Origin: Pseudomonas graminis
GTDB taxonomy: Bacteria; Pseudomonadota; Gammaproteobacteria; Pseudomonadales; Pseudomonadaceae
Length of the DNA: 64,000 bases
Direction: 5' to 3'
NCBI RefSeq assembly: GCF_004364335.1
Contig: NZ_SOCR01000002.1
Coordinates: forward strand, 310,001-374,000
Within the stretch, counting starts at the first letter, position 1. Every line of letters begins with the position of its first letter. Below are positions 17,422 to 26,231 of this stretch, one piece after another. The notes under the pieces were generated by a model. It searched no databases and was not told the DNA's origin. It was given only the letters and a program-made list of their open reading frames with translations. Both the position numbers and the translations under genes were made by a program.

Positions 17422-19170
17422 ATGGCAACGATGAAACGGAGCACTGCGACTCCGAAAGGGTTCGACTGGGCGGGCATAATCTGGCTGTTCGTGTTTTTCT
17501 GGTACTTCTCCGGCATCACCCAGCTGCTGATTCAGCTGACCGGCATCACCGGCTTTGCCGGTTTCCGTCAAGCGTTCGTCATCAGTGGCATCTGGCTTGC
17601 GCCGATGCTGATGTTCCCGCAGAAGACCCGCATCATGGCTGCCGTCATCGGCGTGATTCTGTGGGCCTGCTCCATGGCGAGCCTGGGCTACTTCTTCATC
17701 TATCAGCAGGAGTTTTCCCAGAGCGTCATCTTCATCATGTTCGAATCGAACATCTCTGAAGCCGGCGAGTACATGACCCAGTACTTTGCGTGGTGGATCG
17801 TGCTGGCGTTCATCGCCCACACCGCGTTCGCGATTTTCCTGTGGACCCGCCTGCGCCCGGTGTACATGCCGCGCCCTCGCGCCTATGCCGTTGCCGCAGC
17901 GCTGTTGATCGGCATCATCGGTTACCCGCTGGCGAAACAGTTCGCCCGCCATGACGACACCGCCTCGGCCCTCGAAGCCTTCGAGTCCCGCATCGAGCCG
18001 GCGGTGCCATGGCAGATGATCGTTGCCTATCACCGCTACACCCAGCAACTGGACGGCATGCAGGACATGCTGACCAGCAGCAGCAACATTGCGCCACTGA
18101 AGAATCTCAAGGACCAGCAGGCCAACCTGCCCACCACCCTGGTGCTGGTGATCGGCGAGTCGACCAACCGCGGGCGCATGCATCTTTATGGCTACCCGCG
18201 CCAGACCACACCGAACCTGGACGCCATGAAGGACCAGCTGCAGGTATTCAACAACGTCATCACGCCACGGCCTTACACCATCGAGGCGCTTCAGCAAGTG
18301 CTGACCTTCGCGGACGAGGAAAACCCGGATCTCTATCTGAAGACGCCGTCCATCGTCAGCGTGATGAAACAGGCAGGCTACAAGACGTTCTGGATCACCA
18401 ACCAGCAGACGATGACCAAACGCAACACCATGCTGACCACTTTTTCCGAGCAGGCTGACGAGCAGGTCTATCTGAACAACAACCGCAACCAGAACGCTCG
18501 GCAGTACGACGGCGATGTGATTGCCCCATTTGCCAAAGCGCTGACCGATGCCGCACCGCGCAAACTGATCGTGGTCCACCTGCTCGGTACCCACATGGCT
18601 TATCAGTACCGTTTCCCGGAAGAATTCGCCAAATTCAGCGGACGTGACGGCGTACCGGCGGACATTGATGACAGCAAGCTGGAGTTCTACAACAGCTACG
18701 ACAACGCCGTGCTGTACAACGATTTCGTGGTGTCCAGCCTGATCAAGGAATACGGCAAGGCCGACCCGAACGGCTTCCTGCTGTACCTCTCCGACCACGG
18801 CGAAGACGTCTATGACTCGCCGGGCCGCAACACCCTGGGGCGCAACGAGAACAAGCCGACGATTCCGATGTACACCGTGCCGTTCATTGCCTACGCCTCG
18901 CCGAAGTGGAAGCAGACCCATGACTGGAATTTCGAGAGCATCCACGACCGGCCGTACACCAGTTCGAACCTGATCCACACCTGGGCACAACTGGCCGGGT
19001 TGAGCTTTGATGAACTCGATACCACCAAGAGCCTGGTCAGCCTGGACTTCAAGGCGCGGCCGCGCCTGATCGGCGACCCCTACGCGCCAAAAGGCCTGAG
19101 TGACTTTGCCCACATGGAAAAGGCCGCCAGCCAGCCCGGCGCCATGCCCGAGGTGGTGCAGAAGCAATAG
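17422..19170 (+). CDS. cptA: Phosphoethanolamine transferase CptA-like
   Basis: A 582-residue inner-membrane enzyme that transfers phosphoethanolamine from phosphatidylethanolamine to lipopolysaccharide core or lipid A. Five hydrophobic segments lie at about residues 17-37, 50-65, 70-93, 120-140 and 155-172. They are followed by a periplasmic sulfatase-fold domain with GESTNRGRMHLYGYPRQTTP (E246 as likely metal ligand), PYTIEALQQ (T286, probable phospho-Thr nucleophile by analogy with EptA) and LYLSDHGEDVYDS (metal ligands). ATG 17422 follows a CGGAG motif; the frame is open 57 codons further upstream without membrane character. A terminator follows, so it is a single-gene unit. Confidence 0.88.
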   Translation: MATMKRSTATPKGFDWAGIIWLFVFFWYFSGITQLLIQLTGITGFAGFRQAFVISGIWLAPMLMFPQKTRIMAAVIGVILWACSMASLGYFFIYQQEFSQSVIFIMFESNISEAGEYMTQYFAWWIVLAFIAHTAFAIFLWTRLRPVYMPRPRAYAVAAALLIGIIGYPLAKQFARHDDTASALEAFESRIEPAVPWQMIVAYHRYTQQLDGMQDMLTSSSNIAPLKNLKDQQANLPTTLVLVIGESTNRGRMHLYGYPRQTTPNLDAMKDQLQVFNNVITPRPYTIEALQQVLTFADEENPDLYLKTPSIVSVMKQAGYKTFWITNQQTMTKRNTMLTTFSEQADEQVYLNNNRNQNARQYDGDVIAPFAKALTDAAPRKLIVVHLLGTHMAYQYRFPEEFAKFSGRDGVPADIDDSKLEFYNSYDNAVLYNDFVVSSLIKEYGKADPNGFLLYLSDHGEDVYDSPGRNTLGRNENKPTIPMYTVPFIAYASPKWKQTHDWNFESIHDRPYTSSNLIHTWAQLAGLSFDELDTTKSLVSLDFKARPRLIGDPYAPKGLSDFAHMEKAASQPGAMPEVVQKQ

Positions 19171-19196
19171 AGGCGAAGTAACGTTCGCAGCAAACG

Positions 19197-19225
19197 AAAA
19201 GGCCTGCGCAATGCAGGCCTTTTTT
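19197..19225. terminator. Intrinsic terminator after cptA
   Basis: The hairpin AAAAGGCCTGC-GCAAT-GCAGGCCTTTT with a T-run follows the cptA stop. The A-run on the other side allows it also to serve the convergent TerC gene. Confidence 0.88.
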
Positions 19226-19257
19226 GTTTCCGCCGGATGGGTATGGGTCAGCGAAGG

Positions 19258-20814
19258 TTATGTTGAAGGCGTCTGGCGCAACAGCACGCGGGTCACCCGC
19301 CGCTCCTGCACTTGCACGACCTTCATGTGCCAGCCTTCCCACTGCAATTCGTCGCCAATCACCGGCAGCCGATCCAGCAGGCTCACCACCAGTCCGGCCA
19401 GGGTCTGATAGTCACCGGTCGCCCGAGCCTTGAAGCCGATGCGTTCGCGCAGATGGCTCAGGTTCATGGCGGCGTTGACCAGCACGCCCTCGCCGTCTTC
19501 GATCAAGTCCGGGCCCTCGATTTCGCTGGCGTCCGGGAGCTCGCCAGCGATGGATTCGAGGATGTCGGTCATGGTCAGGATGCCGGCGAAGTCGCCGAAT
19601 TCGTTGATGACGAACGCAATGTGCGTGGACTGCGCGCGCATCTGTTCCAGGGCGTTGAGGATAGAGAAGCTGTCCAGCAGGTTGAGCGTCGGTCGCGCCA
19701 AGTGTTCGATGTTCGGCTCGGCGCCGGACAGCCAGGCGTTGAGCATTTCCTTCTTGTGCACGAAGCCCAGCGGTTCGTCGATACGGCCCCCGCGGATCAG
19801 CGGCAGCCGCGAGTACGACGAGGCGAGCAGTCGCTGACGAATGCCTTCCGGCGTGTCATCCAGATCGATCACGTCGACGTCATTGCGCACCGTCATCACG
19901 CCGCGAATGGGTCGCTGCGCCAACTGCAACACGCCACTGATCATCACCCGCTCGCGGCGGTCGAACACCACCTCGTCGCTGTCACCGTCGAGCATGTCGG
20001 CGATCTCCTCCCCGACCTCCTCGGCGCTCGGCCTGCGGCCACCCAGCAGACGCAACACGGCATGGGCGGTGCGCTCGCGGCGTGGCAGGTCGCCTTTGAC
20101 GCTGCGCTTGCGTCGTGCACGGGCGATCTGGTTGAACGCCTCGATCAGGATCGAGAAGCCGATGGCCGCGTACAGATAGCCCTTGGGAATATGGAAACCC
20201 AGACCGTCGGCGGTCAGGCTGAAACCAATCATCATCAAGAAACCCAGGCACAGCATGATCACCGTCGGATGGGCGTTGACGAAGGCGGTCAGCGGCTTGC
20301 TGGCGATGATCATGATGCCGATCGAGAACACCACGGCAATCATCATGATCGACAACTCATCGACCATGCCCACGGCGGTAATCACGGCATCCAGCGAGAA
20401 CACCGCGTCGAGCACGACGATCTGCGCGACGATGGGCCAGAACAGCGCGTAGGTCGTGCTGCCCGCCCGCTGGGTAACGTGGCCTTCGAGGCGCTCGTGC
20501 AGTTCCATAGTCGCTTTGAACAGCAGGAACACGCCACCGAACAGCATGATCAGGTCGCGTCCGGAGAAGCTCTTCTCGAAAATCTCGAACAGCGGCTCGG
20601 TCAGCGTGACCATCCACGAAATGCTCGCGAGCAGGCCCAGGCGCATGATCAACGCCAGCGACAGGCCCAGGACTCGCGCACGGTCGCGCTGCTCGGGCGG
20701 CAACTTGTCGGCGAGGATGGCGATGAAAACGAGGTTGTCGATGCCAAGCACCAGCTCAAGCACGATCAGGGTCAACAGGCCAAGCCAGGCCGTGGGGTCT
20801 GCAATCCATTCCAT
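19258..20814 (-). CDS. TerC-family membrane protein with CBS and CorC domains
   Basis: A 518-residue inner-membrane protein. Residues 1-230 are a TerC domain with seven or so helices, containing [19 protein letters not shown] and [16 protein letters not shown], whose acidic residues in helices are thought to bind metal (Mn or Ca). A CBS pair covers about 295-420 ([12 protein letters not shown] ... [11 protein letters not shown]) and a CorC/HlyC transporter-associated domain about 430-515. E. coli YegH/YoaE share this layout. The role is probably metal efflux or homeostasis. It is transcribed convergently with cptA. Its upstream side is a long repeat region. Confidence 0.88.
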   Translation of the reverse strand: MEWIADPTAWLGLLTLIVLELVLGIDNLVFIAILADKLPPEQRDRARVLGLSLALIMRLGLLASISWMVTLTEPLFEIFEKSFSGRDLIMLFGGVFLLFKATMELHERLEGHVTQRAGSTTYALFWPIVAQIVVLDAVFSLDAVITAVGMVDELSIMMIAVVFSIGIMIIASKPLTAFVNAHPTVIMLCLGFLMMIGFSLTADGLGFHIPKGYLYAAIGFSILIEAFNQIARARRKRSVKGDLPRRERTAHAVLRLLGGRRPSAEEVGEEIADMLDGDSDEVVFDRRERVMISGVLQLAQRPIRGVMTVRNDVDVIDLDDTPEGIRQRLLASSYSRLPLIRGGRIDEPLGFVHKKEMLNAWLSGAEPNIEHLARPTLNLLDSFSILNALEQMRAQSTHIAFVINEFGDFAGILTMTDILESIAGELPDASEIEGPDLIEDGEGVLVNAAMNLSHLRERIGFKARATGDYQTLAGLVVSLLDRLPVIGDELQWEGWHMKVVQVQERRVTRVLLRQTPST

Positions 20815-21107
20815 GGGTCAGCGCCCTTTCACAGTCAATGGGACGGACATGAAAAGGCCCGACACACGGCGAAGTGGGTCGAGCCAGGGAGATATCGTGT
20901 TCAAGCGGGATAAAGCGAAATGAACGCCTGCGACCCTGTTTGAAGGGAGTTGGCGACTGGGAGGTTCCAGAGAGAGCGACATGTGAGTCCTGAAAGCAAT
21001 ACGGGAGGCGATCCTATCGCGCTCTCGGAATCGTCTTACAGGACAGAACTGTTACAAATGGTTTGGAAGGTGTTGCCGGGGCAACAACAGAAACACCGCG
21101 GGTGTTT

Positions 21108-21201
21108 AGTAGGACTGGCTTCAGCCGGGAAAGCGTCAGGCGTCACACTGCGAAATTGAGGGTGTTCACACAGGCCTCTTCCCGGCTGAAGCCGGTCCTA
21201 C
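21108..21201. repeat. REPIN (GGCTTTAGCCGGGAAG family)
   Basis: Facing REP copies GTAGGACTGGCTTCAGCCGG (left) and CTTCCCGGCTGAAGCCGGTC (right) are separated by a 40-base loop. It begins the repeat array that fills 21.1-21.66 kb. The 20815-21100 stretch before it holds no gene that I can support. Confidence 0.8.
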
Positions 21202-21655
21202 GAAAAACATCGCGTGCGTTCACCGGGATGGTGAGTGAACGCATGGGTGCGAACGGCTTTGCCTCCGTAGGAGCCGGCTTGCTGGCGAACGCGGTGGGTC
21301 AGCTGTGAGTATGTCGACTGACACCACGCATTCGCCAGCAAGCCGGCTCCTACGGTCTCCACCCGACATCATTAATCGGTGTCGCGCAGGCGCCTAAAAG
21401 AGCCCCTTCCCGGCTGAAGCCGGTCCTACGAGATTGCGTGCGTTCAGCGGGATGGTGCGTGAACGCATGAGTAGCACCGGCCTTGCCGCTGTAGGAGCCG
21501 GCTTGCTGGCGAACGCGGTGGGTCAGCTGTGAGCATGTCGACTGACACCACGCATTCGCCAGCAAGCCGGCTCCTACGGTCTCCACCCGACATCATTGAT
21601 GCGGTGTCGTGCAGGCGTTCGAACCAGGCTCTTCCAGGCTAAAGCCGGTCCCACT
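21175..21655. repeat. Tandem duplication of a ~225-bp compound REP unit
   Basis: The unit carries one REP of the CTTCCCGGCTGAAGCCGG family, a stretch with GTGCGTTCA(C/G)CGGGATGGTG, and a full REPIN of the GGAGCCGGCTTGCTGGCGAA family. It occurs twice, at about 21178-21405 and 21406-21630, and a third unit begins at 21628. The two inner REPINs (21267-21353 and 21491-21577) differ at only one base that I can see. The array lies between two divergently transcribed ends and contains no gene. Confidence 0.85.
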
Positions 21656-21696
21656 CACAGCATCCCGTGGAATCGGCTTTCGCAATCACCACTCAG

Positions 21697-22188
21697 CTAC
21701 AGCGCTTTCTGCCAGAACAATGCGCGGCCCATTTGCGGGTCCAGCTGGTAGTCGGCGAACCCCAGCTTGCGGTAGGCGCCCTTGGCCGCTTCGTTGCCCT
21801 CCAGCACTTCGAGGGTGATTTTGCAGCAGCCGCGCTGGCGGGCGATTTCCTCGACCTTGACCAGCATCTTCTGGCTGATGCCCTGCCCCCTTGCCGAGGC
21901 GATCACCACCACATCATGGACGTTGACCAATGGCCGGCAAGCGAAGGTCGAGAAACCTTCAAAGCAGTTGACCAGGCCAACCGGCTCGCCGGCGATGAAC
22001 GCCAGTACGCTAAACGCATGGGGACGCTTGGCCAGTTCGATCGCCAGTTGCTGACGGGTATCCACCGACAGCGACTGACCGCCACCCATGGCATCTTCGG
22101 CGTATTGATTGAGCAGAAATCCGATCGCTTCTGCGTGAACCGAGTTGCTATAGCTGGCTTGCAGTACCAGAACCTCAGGGGCTTGCAT
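21697..22188 (-). CDS. GNAT-family N-acetyltransferase
   Basis: A 163-residue GNAT protein using acetyl-CoA. Motif A is VIASARGQGISQKML (the R/Q-x-x-G-x-A/G type pyrophosphate loop), preceded by strand VNVHDVVV. The C-terminal motif B, GAYRKLGFADYQLDP, completes the fold. The substrate is unknown: such single-domain GNATs can act on small amines or proteins. The gene is monocistronic, flanked by the REPIN array downstream and the long glgA leader region upstream. Confidence 0.85.
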   Translation of the reverse strand: MQAPEVLVLQASYSNSVHAEAIGFLLNQYAEDAMGGGQSLSVDTRQQLAIELAKRPHAFSVLAFIAGEPVGLVNCFEGFSTFACRPLVNVHDVVVIASARGQGISQKMLVKVEEIARQRGCCKITLEVLEGNEAAKGAYRKLGFADYQLDPQMGRALFWQKAL

Positions 22189-22792
22189 TGACTTCCTCTA
22201 CCGCTGGAGAAACCTCAACAGGCACTCGACTCTGTGGGACGACGTGCCGCGTGGCGGCGATTCTAACGCCCTTGCCGAAAAAATATCCTTATACAGAAGT
22301 AGGAAATGTCTCCGATCGGTCAGGAATTATTCCGGCACGCACCGAGAAAAGGCAGCGCTATCGAATTGTGCGCGCCGCGTCCCACAACAGCGCAGAAGTT
22401 GCACCGGAGTAGACCATCGGCTCGTTGATTGTCCAACAATCCGACCGGCGGCGCCCCGTTACACGGGCCGAAACCCCATGCTCCGCAGCGGCGCACTCAG
22501 GGCGTTGCAGATCGGTGCAGCACCCTGAATTCCAAGATCCACCCCATCGCAACCCTGCATGCCAGACACGGCCCTGAAAAATTGTCGAAACTTCTACACG
22601 GGCGCCGGGGTCATGTGAATAGAGCAACTATGCTGTTGAAATATCGAAGCAGAGTCCGCTTTCACCTTGTCCTCTATTGTGCAGTCGGTAAATGGGTATC
22701 GATCTTGCGTAGGTCTTGTGTGCCTGGCCATAGGAAATGGCCGTTTACAACCAAGTGCTGTACCAACACTGCATATCGAACTGGAGAAAACG
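22189..22792. other. 604-bp non-coding region upstream of glgA
   Basis: No frame in this stretch has convincing coding character; those present start at TTG or overlap on both strands. The sequence becomes AT-richer towards 22620-22790. CTATGCT at 22628-22634 resembles an RpoS-type -10 element (consensus CTATACT), which would fit stress control of trehalose/glycogen genes. No -35 or riboswitch fold could be established. Confidence 0.4.
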
Positions 22793-24379
22793 ATGATTAG
22801 TGCCGCTGTCAAAACCCAGAAGGGAGAGAGTTTTAATCAGCCGGCCAGCGAGCTGACCCATCTGCCGGTCTTCGCAACGACGAGCGCACCTGTGCTGCAA
22901 CTGCCTCCTGTTCAACCAGTCATTTCTTCGGTTACCCGCAAGAAAGTCCTGTTCGTGACTTCAGAGATGGCCGACCTGGTGAAAACCGGCGGCCTGGGCG
23001 ATGTGTCTGCCGCACTGCCGCGCGCCATGCGCCACCTGCACGATGTACGCGTGCTGATTCCCGGCTATCCACAGGTCATCAATAGTGGCAACCCGATCCA
23101 CATCATCAGTGAGCTGCCGGGTCATGCCGCGCTGCCTCCCTGCAAGATCGGCCGGATGGACATGAAAGACGGTCTGGTCATTTACGTCCTGATCTGTCCT
23201 GAGTTGTACGAGCGCGACGGCACGCCCTACGGTGACAATGACGGTCGCGATTGGTCCGACAACCACATTCGCTTTGCCCGCCTGGGCCTGGCGGCCGCTG
23301 ATTTCGCAGCGGGCGCGGTCAAGACCCAGTGGTGCCCCGAGCTGGTTCACGCCCACGACTGGCCAGCCGGTCTGGCGCCGGCGTACATGAAATGGCGCGG
23401 TCAGACCACGCCATCGATTTTCACTATTCACAACCTGGCGTATCAGGGTTTTGTCAGCATTGCCTCCAGCCGTGAGCTGGGCATTCCGGACGAAGCGCTG
23501 AACCCGGAAGGCATGGAGTTCTACGGTCAGCTGTCGTTCATCAAGGCCGGCATGGCTTACTCCAGCCACATCACCACCGTGAGCGCGACTTACGCCAAGG
23601 AAATCACCACGCCGGATTTCGGCTGCGGCCTGGAAGGCTTCCTGCAGAGCAAGGCCGATCGCGGCCAGCTCAGCGGCATCCCCAACGGCATCGACGAGAG
23701 CTGGGACGCTGCCACCGATGAACACCTGATCTGCCGCTTCGCGCCCAATGAGTGGACGCGCAAGGAAATCAACGCCGACTACGTGCGCGAGCTGTTCGAG
23801 CTGGAGCCATCCACCGGCCCATTGTTCGCCGTGGTCTCCCGTCTGGTTTACCAGAAGGGCCTGGACCTGACCATCGGGGTTGCCGAGCACATCGTCAACA
23901 ACGGTGGCCAGATCGCAATCATCGGCCGGGGCGAGCCTGAAGAAGAAGACGCCATGCGCGAACTCGCCGCTCGCTTCCCGGGCCAGGTCAGCGTGCGGGT
24001 CGGCTTCAACGAAACGGACGCACGTCGGATGTTCGCCGGCAGTGACTTTCTGCTGATGCCATCGCGCTATGAGCCTTGCGGTCTGAGCCAGATGTACGCC
24101 CAGCGCTTCGGCTCCCTGCCGATTGCACGCCGCACTGGCGGCCTGGCCGACACCATCGAAGACGGCTGCACTGGCTTCCTGTTCGATGAGTCCACGGTTG
24201 AGAGCTACAGCGAGGCGCTGACCCGCGCGTTCAAGGTCTTCGAAAGTCCATTGCTGCTTAACGCCATGCGTTGCCGCGCCATGGCCGCTCCGTTCGATTG
24301 GCACAAGGCGGTGGAACCCTACGCCGATCTTTACCAGGAGCTGCTGAAGAAGAACGCAGGCGCGGCACTGCATTATTGA
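22793..24379 (+). CDS. glgA: Glycogen synthase
   Basis: A 528-residue GT5 glycosyltransferase that extends alpha-1,4-glucan from ADP-glucose. The N-terminal domain has KVLFVTSEMADLVKTGGLGD, with the substrate-binding KTGGLGD at 64-70. The GT-B C-terminal domain has SRYEPCGLSQMYAQRFG, in which the two acidic/polar residues contact the donor, and ends KNAGAALHY. It carries about 48 extra N-terminal residues compared with E. coli GlgA, a Pro/Thr-rich linker. ATG 22793 follows GGAG closely; the open frame upstream lacks family similarity. First gene of the glgA-treZ-malQ-treY cluster. Confidence 0.95.
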   Translation: MISAAVKTQKGESFNQPASELTHLPVFATTSAPVLQLPPVQPVISSVTRKKVLFVTSEMADLVKTGGLGDVSAALPRAMRHLHDVRVLIPGYPQVINSGNPIHIISELPGHAALPPCKIGRMDMKDGLVIYVLICPELYERDGTPYGDNDGRDWSDNHIRFARLGLAAADFAAGAVKTQWCPELVHAHDWPAGLAPAYMKWRGQTTPSIFTIHNLAYQGFVSIASSRELGIPDEALNPEGMEFYGQLSFIKAGMAYSSHITTVSATYAKEITTPDFGCGLEGFLQSKADRGQLSGIPNGIDESWDAATDEHLICRFAPNEWTRKEINADYVRELFELEPSTGPLFAVVSRLVYQKGLDLTIGVAEHIVNNGGQIAIIGRGEPEEEDAMRELAARFPGQVSVRVGFNETDARRMFAGSDFLLMPSRYEPCGLSQMYAQRFGSLPIARRTGGLADTIEDGCTGFLFDESTVESYSEALTRAFKVFESPLLLNAMRCRAMAAPFDWHKAVEPYADLYQELLKKNAGAALHY

Positions 24380-24404
24380 TAACTCACTGATCAAGGAATT
24401 ACGG

Positions 24405-26231
24405 ATGCCTTCGCGCACGGATCAAAACTGGCGCCACGGCGCCGTCATGCTCGATCCACAACACACCCGGTTTGCCCTCTGGGCACCGGACGCCCAAAGC
24501 GTCAGCGTCGAATTCGAAAGCGGGCCTGCCCAGGCCCTTCAGCCACAGCAGGACGGCTGGTTCGTGCTCGAGACCGAGTGTGGTGCTGGCACGCGCTATC
24601 GCTACAACGTCGCCCTCGATGCAGACAACCACCTCACCGTTCCTGACCCCGCTTCTCGGGCTCAGGATGGCGACGTGCACGGCTACAGCATCGTTGTCGA
24701 CCAAGCCGCCTACCAGTGGCAGAACACCGAGTGGCAAGGTCGCCCCTGGCATGAGGCGGTCATTTACGAGCTGCATGTCGGTGCACTGGGTGGCTACGAG
24801 GGCGTCGAAAAACGTCTCCAGCACCTCGTCGACACCGGCATCACTGCCATCGAGTTGATGCCCATCGCGCAATTTCCGGGGGATCGCAACTGGGGCTATG
24901 ACGGTGTACTGCCCTATGCCGCGCAGTCGTCCTACGGCACGCCCGACCAGCTCAAGCACCTGATCGACACCGCCCACGGTCTGGGTCTGGCGGTCATTCT
25001 CGACGTGGTTTACAACCACTTCGGTCCGGATGGCAACTACCTCGGCGCGTACGCCAGTCATTTCTTCCGCAGCGACAAGAAGACCCCGTGGGGCGACGCC
25101 ATCGATTTTCGCCGCCGTGAAGTCCACGACTTCTTCATCCACAACACCATGATGTGGCTGCAGGACTATCGGTTCGACGGCCTGCGTTTCGACGCGGTAC
25201 ACGCCATCGAAGACCCGACCTTCCTGCAGGACCTGGCCAGGCACGTACGCGGTACCATTCCGGCCGAGCGTCACGTCTGGCTGACCCTGGAAAACGAATT
25301 CAACGAAGCCGGGCGCATGGATCAGGGCTACGACGCCCAGTGGAACGATGACGGCCACAACACGCTGCACGTGCTGCTGACCGGCGAGACCGACGCGTAC
25401 TACACTGACTTCGCCGAAAAGCCCACGCAAAAGCTGGCACGTCTGCTGGGTGAGGGCTTCGTCTATCAAGGCGAATCCACCCGCCATGGTCACGCCCGGG
25501 GCGAACCGAGCGGCCACCTGCCACCGAGCTCCTTCGTGCTGTTTCTGCAGAACCACGACCAGATCGGCAACCGTGCCTTCGGCGAGCGCCTCGTCCAGCT
25601 GAGCCCACCGCAAGCGCTGCAGGCAGCAACCGCGCTGCTGCTGCTGTCACCGATGATTCCGCTGATGTTCATGGGCGATGAATGGGGCGCGAGCGAACCC
25701 TTCCTGTTCTTCACTGACTTCCATGACGAGCTGGCAGACGCCGTGCGTGAAGGCCGTCGCGGCGAGTTCAAGGATTTCGCTGCGTTCAAGGATCCGGCCA
25801 AGCGCGAGCAGATTCCCGACCCTAACGCGCTGAAAACCTTCGAGGCCTCGCGCCCGGCGTTCGATGCGTTGCTGCTGGAAACCGACAAGGGTCAGGACCA
25901 TCGCAACTGGCTGGCGCTGTACAAGGCGCTGCTGGAAATCCGTCGCACCGAGCTCTTCCCTCGCCTGCCAGGCGCGACCGCCCTTGGCGTGAAAGAGCTG
26001 GGCGACAAAGCCGTGAGCGCACGCTGGAAACTGGGCGACGGCAGCGAGCTGCGCATCGACCTGAACCTCGGCACCGAGGCGGTCGACACCGATGATTACG
26101 CGGCCTACAGAGTCCTTCATCAGTCCCACACCAAGTCCACAGAACTTTCCCCATCCGCCACCCTCAATCCATACACGGCCATTGTCAGCCTGAAATCGAG
26201 TGATGTTGTGGAGGAACAGGATGAGCAATGA
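24405..26231 (+). CDS. treZ: Malto-oligosyltrehalose trehalohydrolase
   Basis: A 608-residue GH13 enzyme that releases trehalose from maltooligosyl-trehalose made by TreY. An N-terminal beta-sandwich (about 1-100, GAVMLDPQHTRFALWAPDAQ) precedes the barrel. Conserved regions are DVVYNHFGPDGNY, DGLRFDAVHAI (nucleophile Asp), LTLENEFNEAG (acid Glu) and FLQNHDQIGNRAFGER. An AAGGAA Shine-Dalgarno precedes the ATG, 25 bp after glgA. The last 11 bases overlap the malQ start, so expression is coupled. Confidence 0.95.
   Translation: MPSRTDQNWRHGAVMLDPQHTRFALWAPDAQSVSVEFESGPAQALQPQQDGWFVLETECGAGTRYRYNVALDADNHLTVPDPASRAQDGDVHGYSIVVDQAAYQWQNTEWQGRPWHEAVIYELHVGALGGYEGVEKRLQHLVDTGITAIELMPIAQFPGDRNWGYDGVLPYAAQSSYGTPDQLKHLIDTAHGLGLAVILDVVYNHFGPDGNYLGAYASHFFRSDKKTPWGDAIDFRRREVHDFFIHNTMMWLQDYRFDGLRFDAVHAIEDPTFLQDLARHVRGTIPAERHVWLTLENEFNEAGRMDQGYDAQWNDDGHNTLHVLLTGETDAYYTDFAEKPTQKLARLLGEGFVYQGESTRHGHARGEPSGHLPPSSFVLFLQNHDQIGNRAFGERLVQLSPPQALQAATALLLLSPMIPLMFMGDEWGASEPFLFFTDFHDELADAVREGRRGEFKDFAAFKDPAKREQIPDPNALKTFEASRPAFDALLLETDKGQDHRNWLALYKALLEIRRTELFPRLPGATALGVKELGDKAVSARWKLGDGSELRIDLNLGTEAVDTDDYAAYRVLHQSHTKSTELSPSATLNPYTAIVSLKSSDVVEEQDEQ

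Noticed and set aside
21108..21655. CRISPR-like array
   Set aside because: Repeats are palindromic REP/REPIN units of about 225 bp with conserved, not unique, spacers; no cas genes in the window.
22358..22800. Candidate genes in the glgA upstream region
   Set aside because: Frames overlap on both strands, start at TTG or GTG without Shine-Dalgarno, and have random composition.
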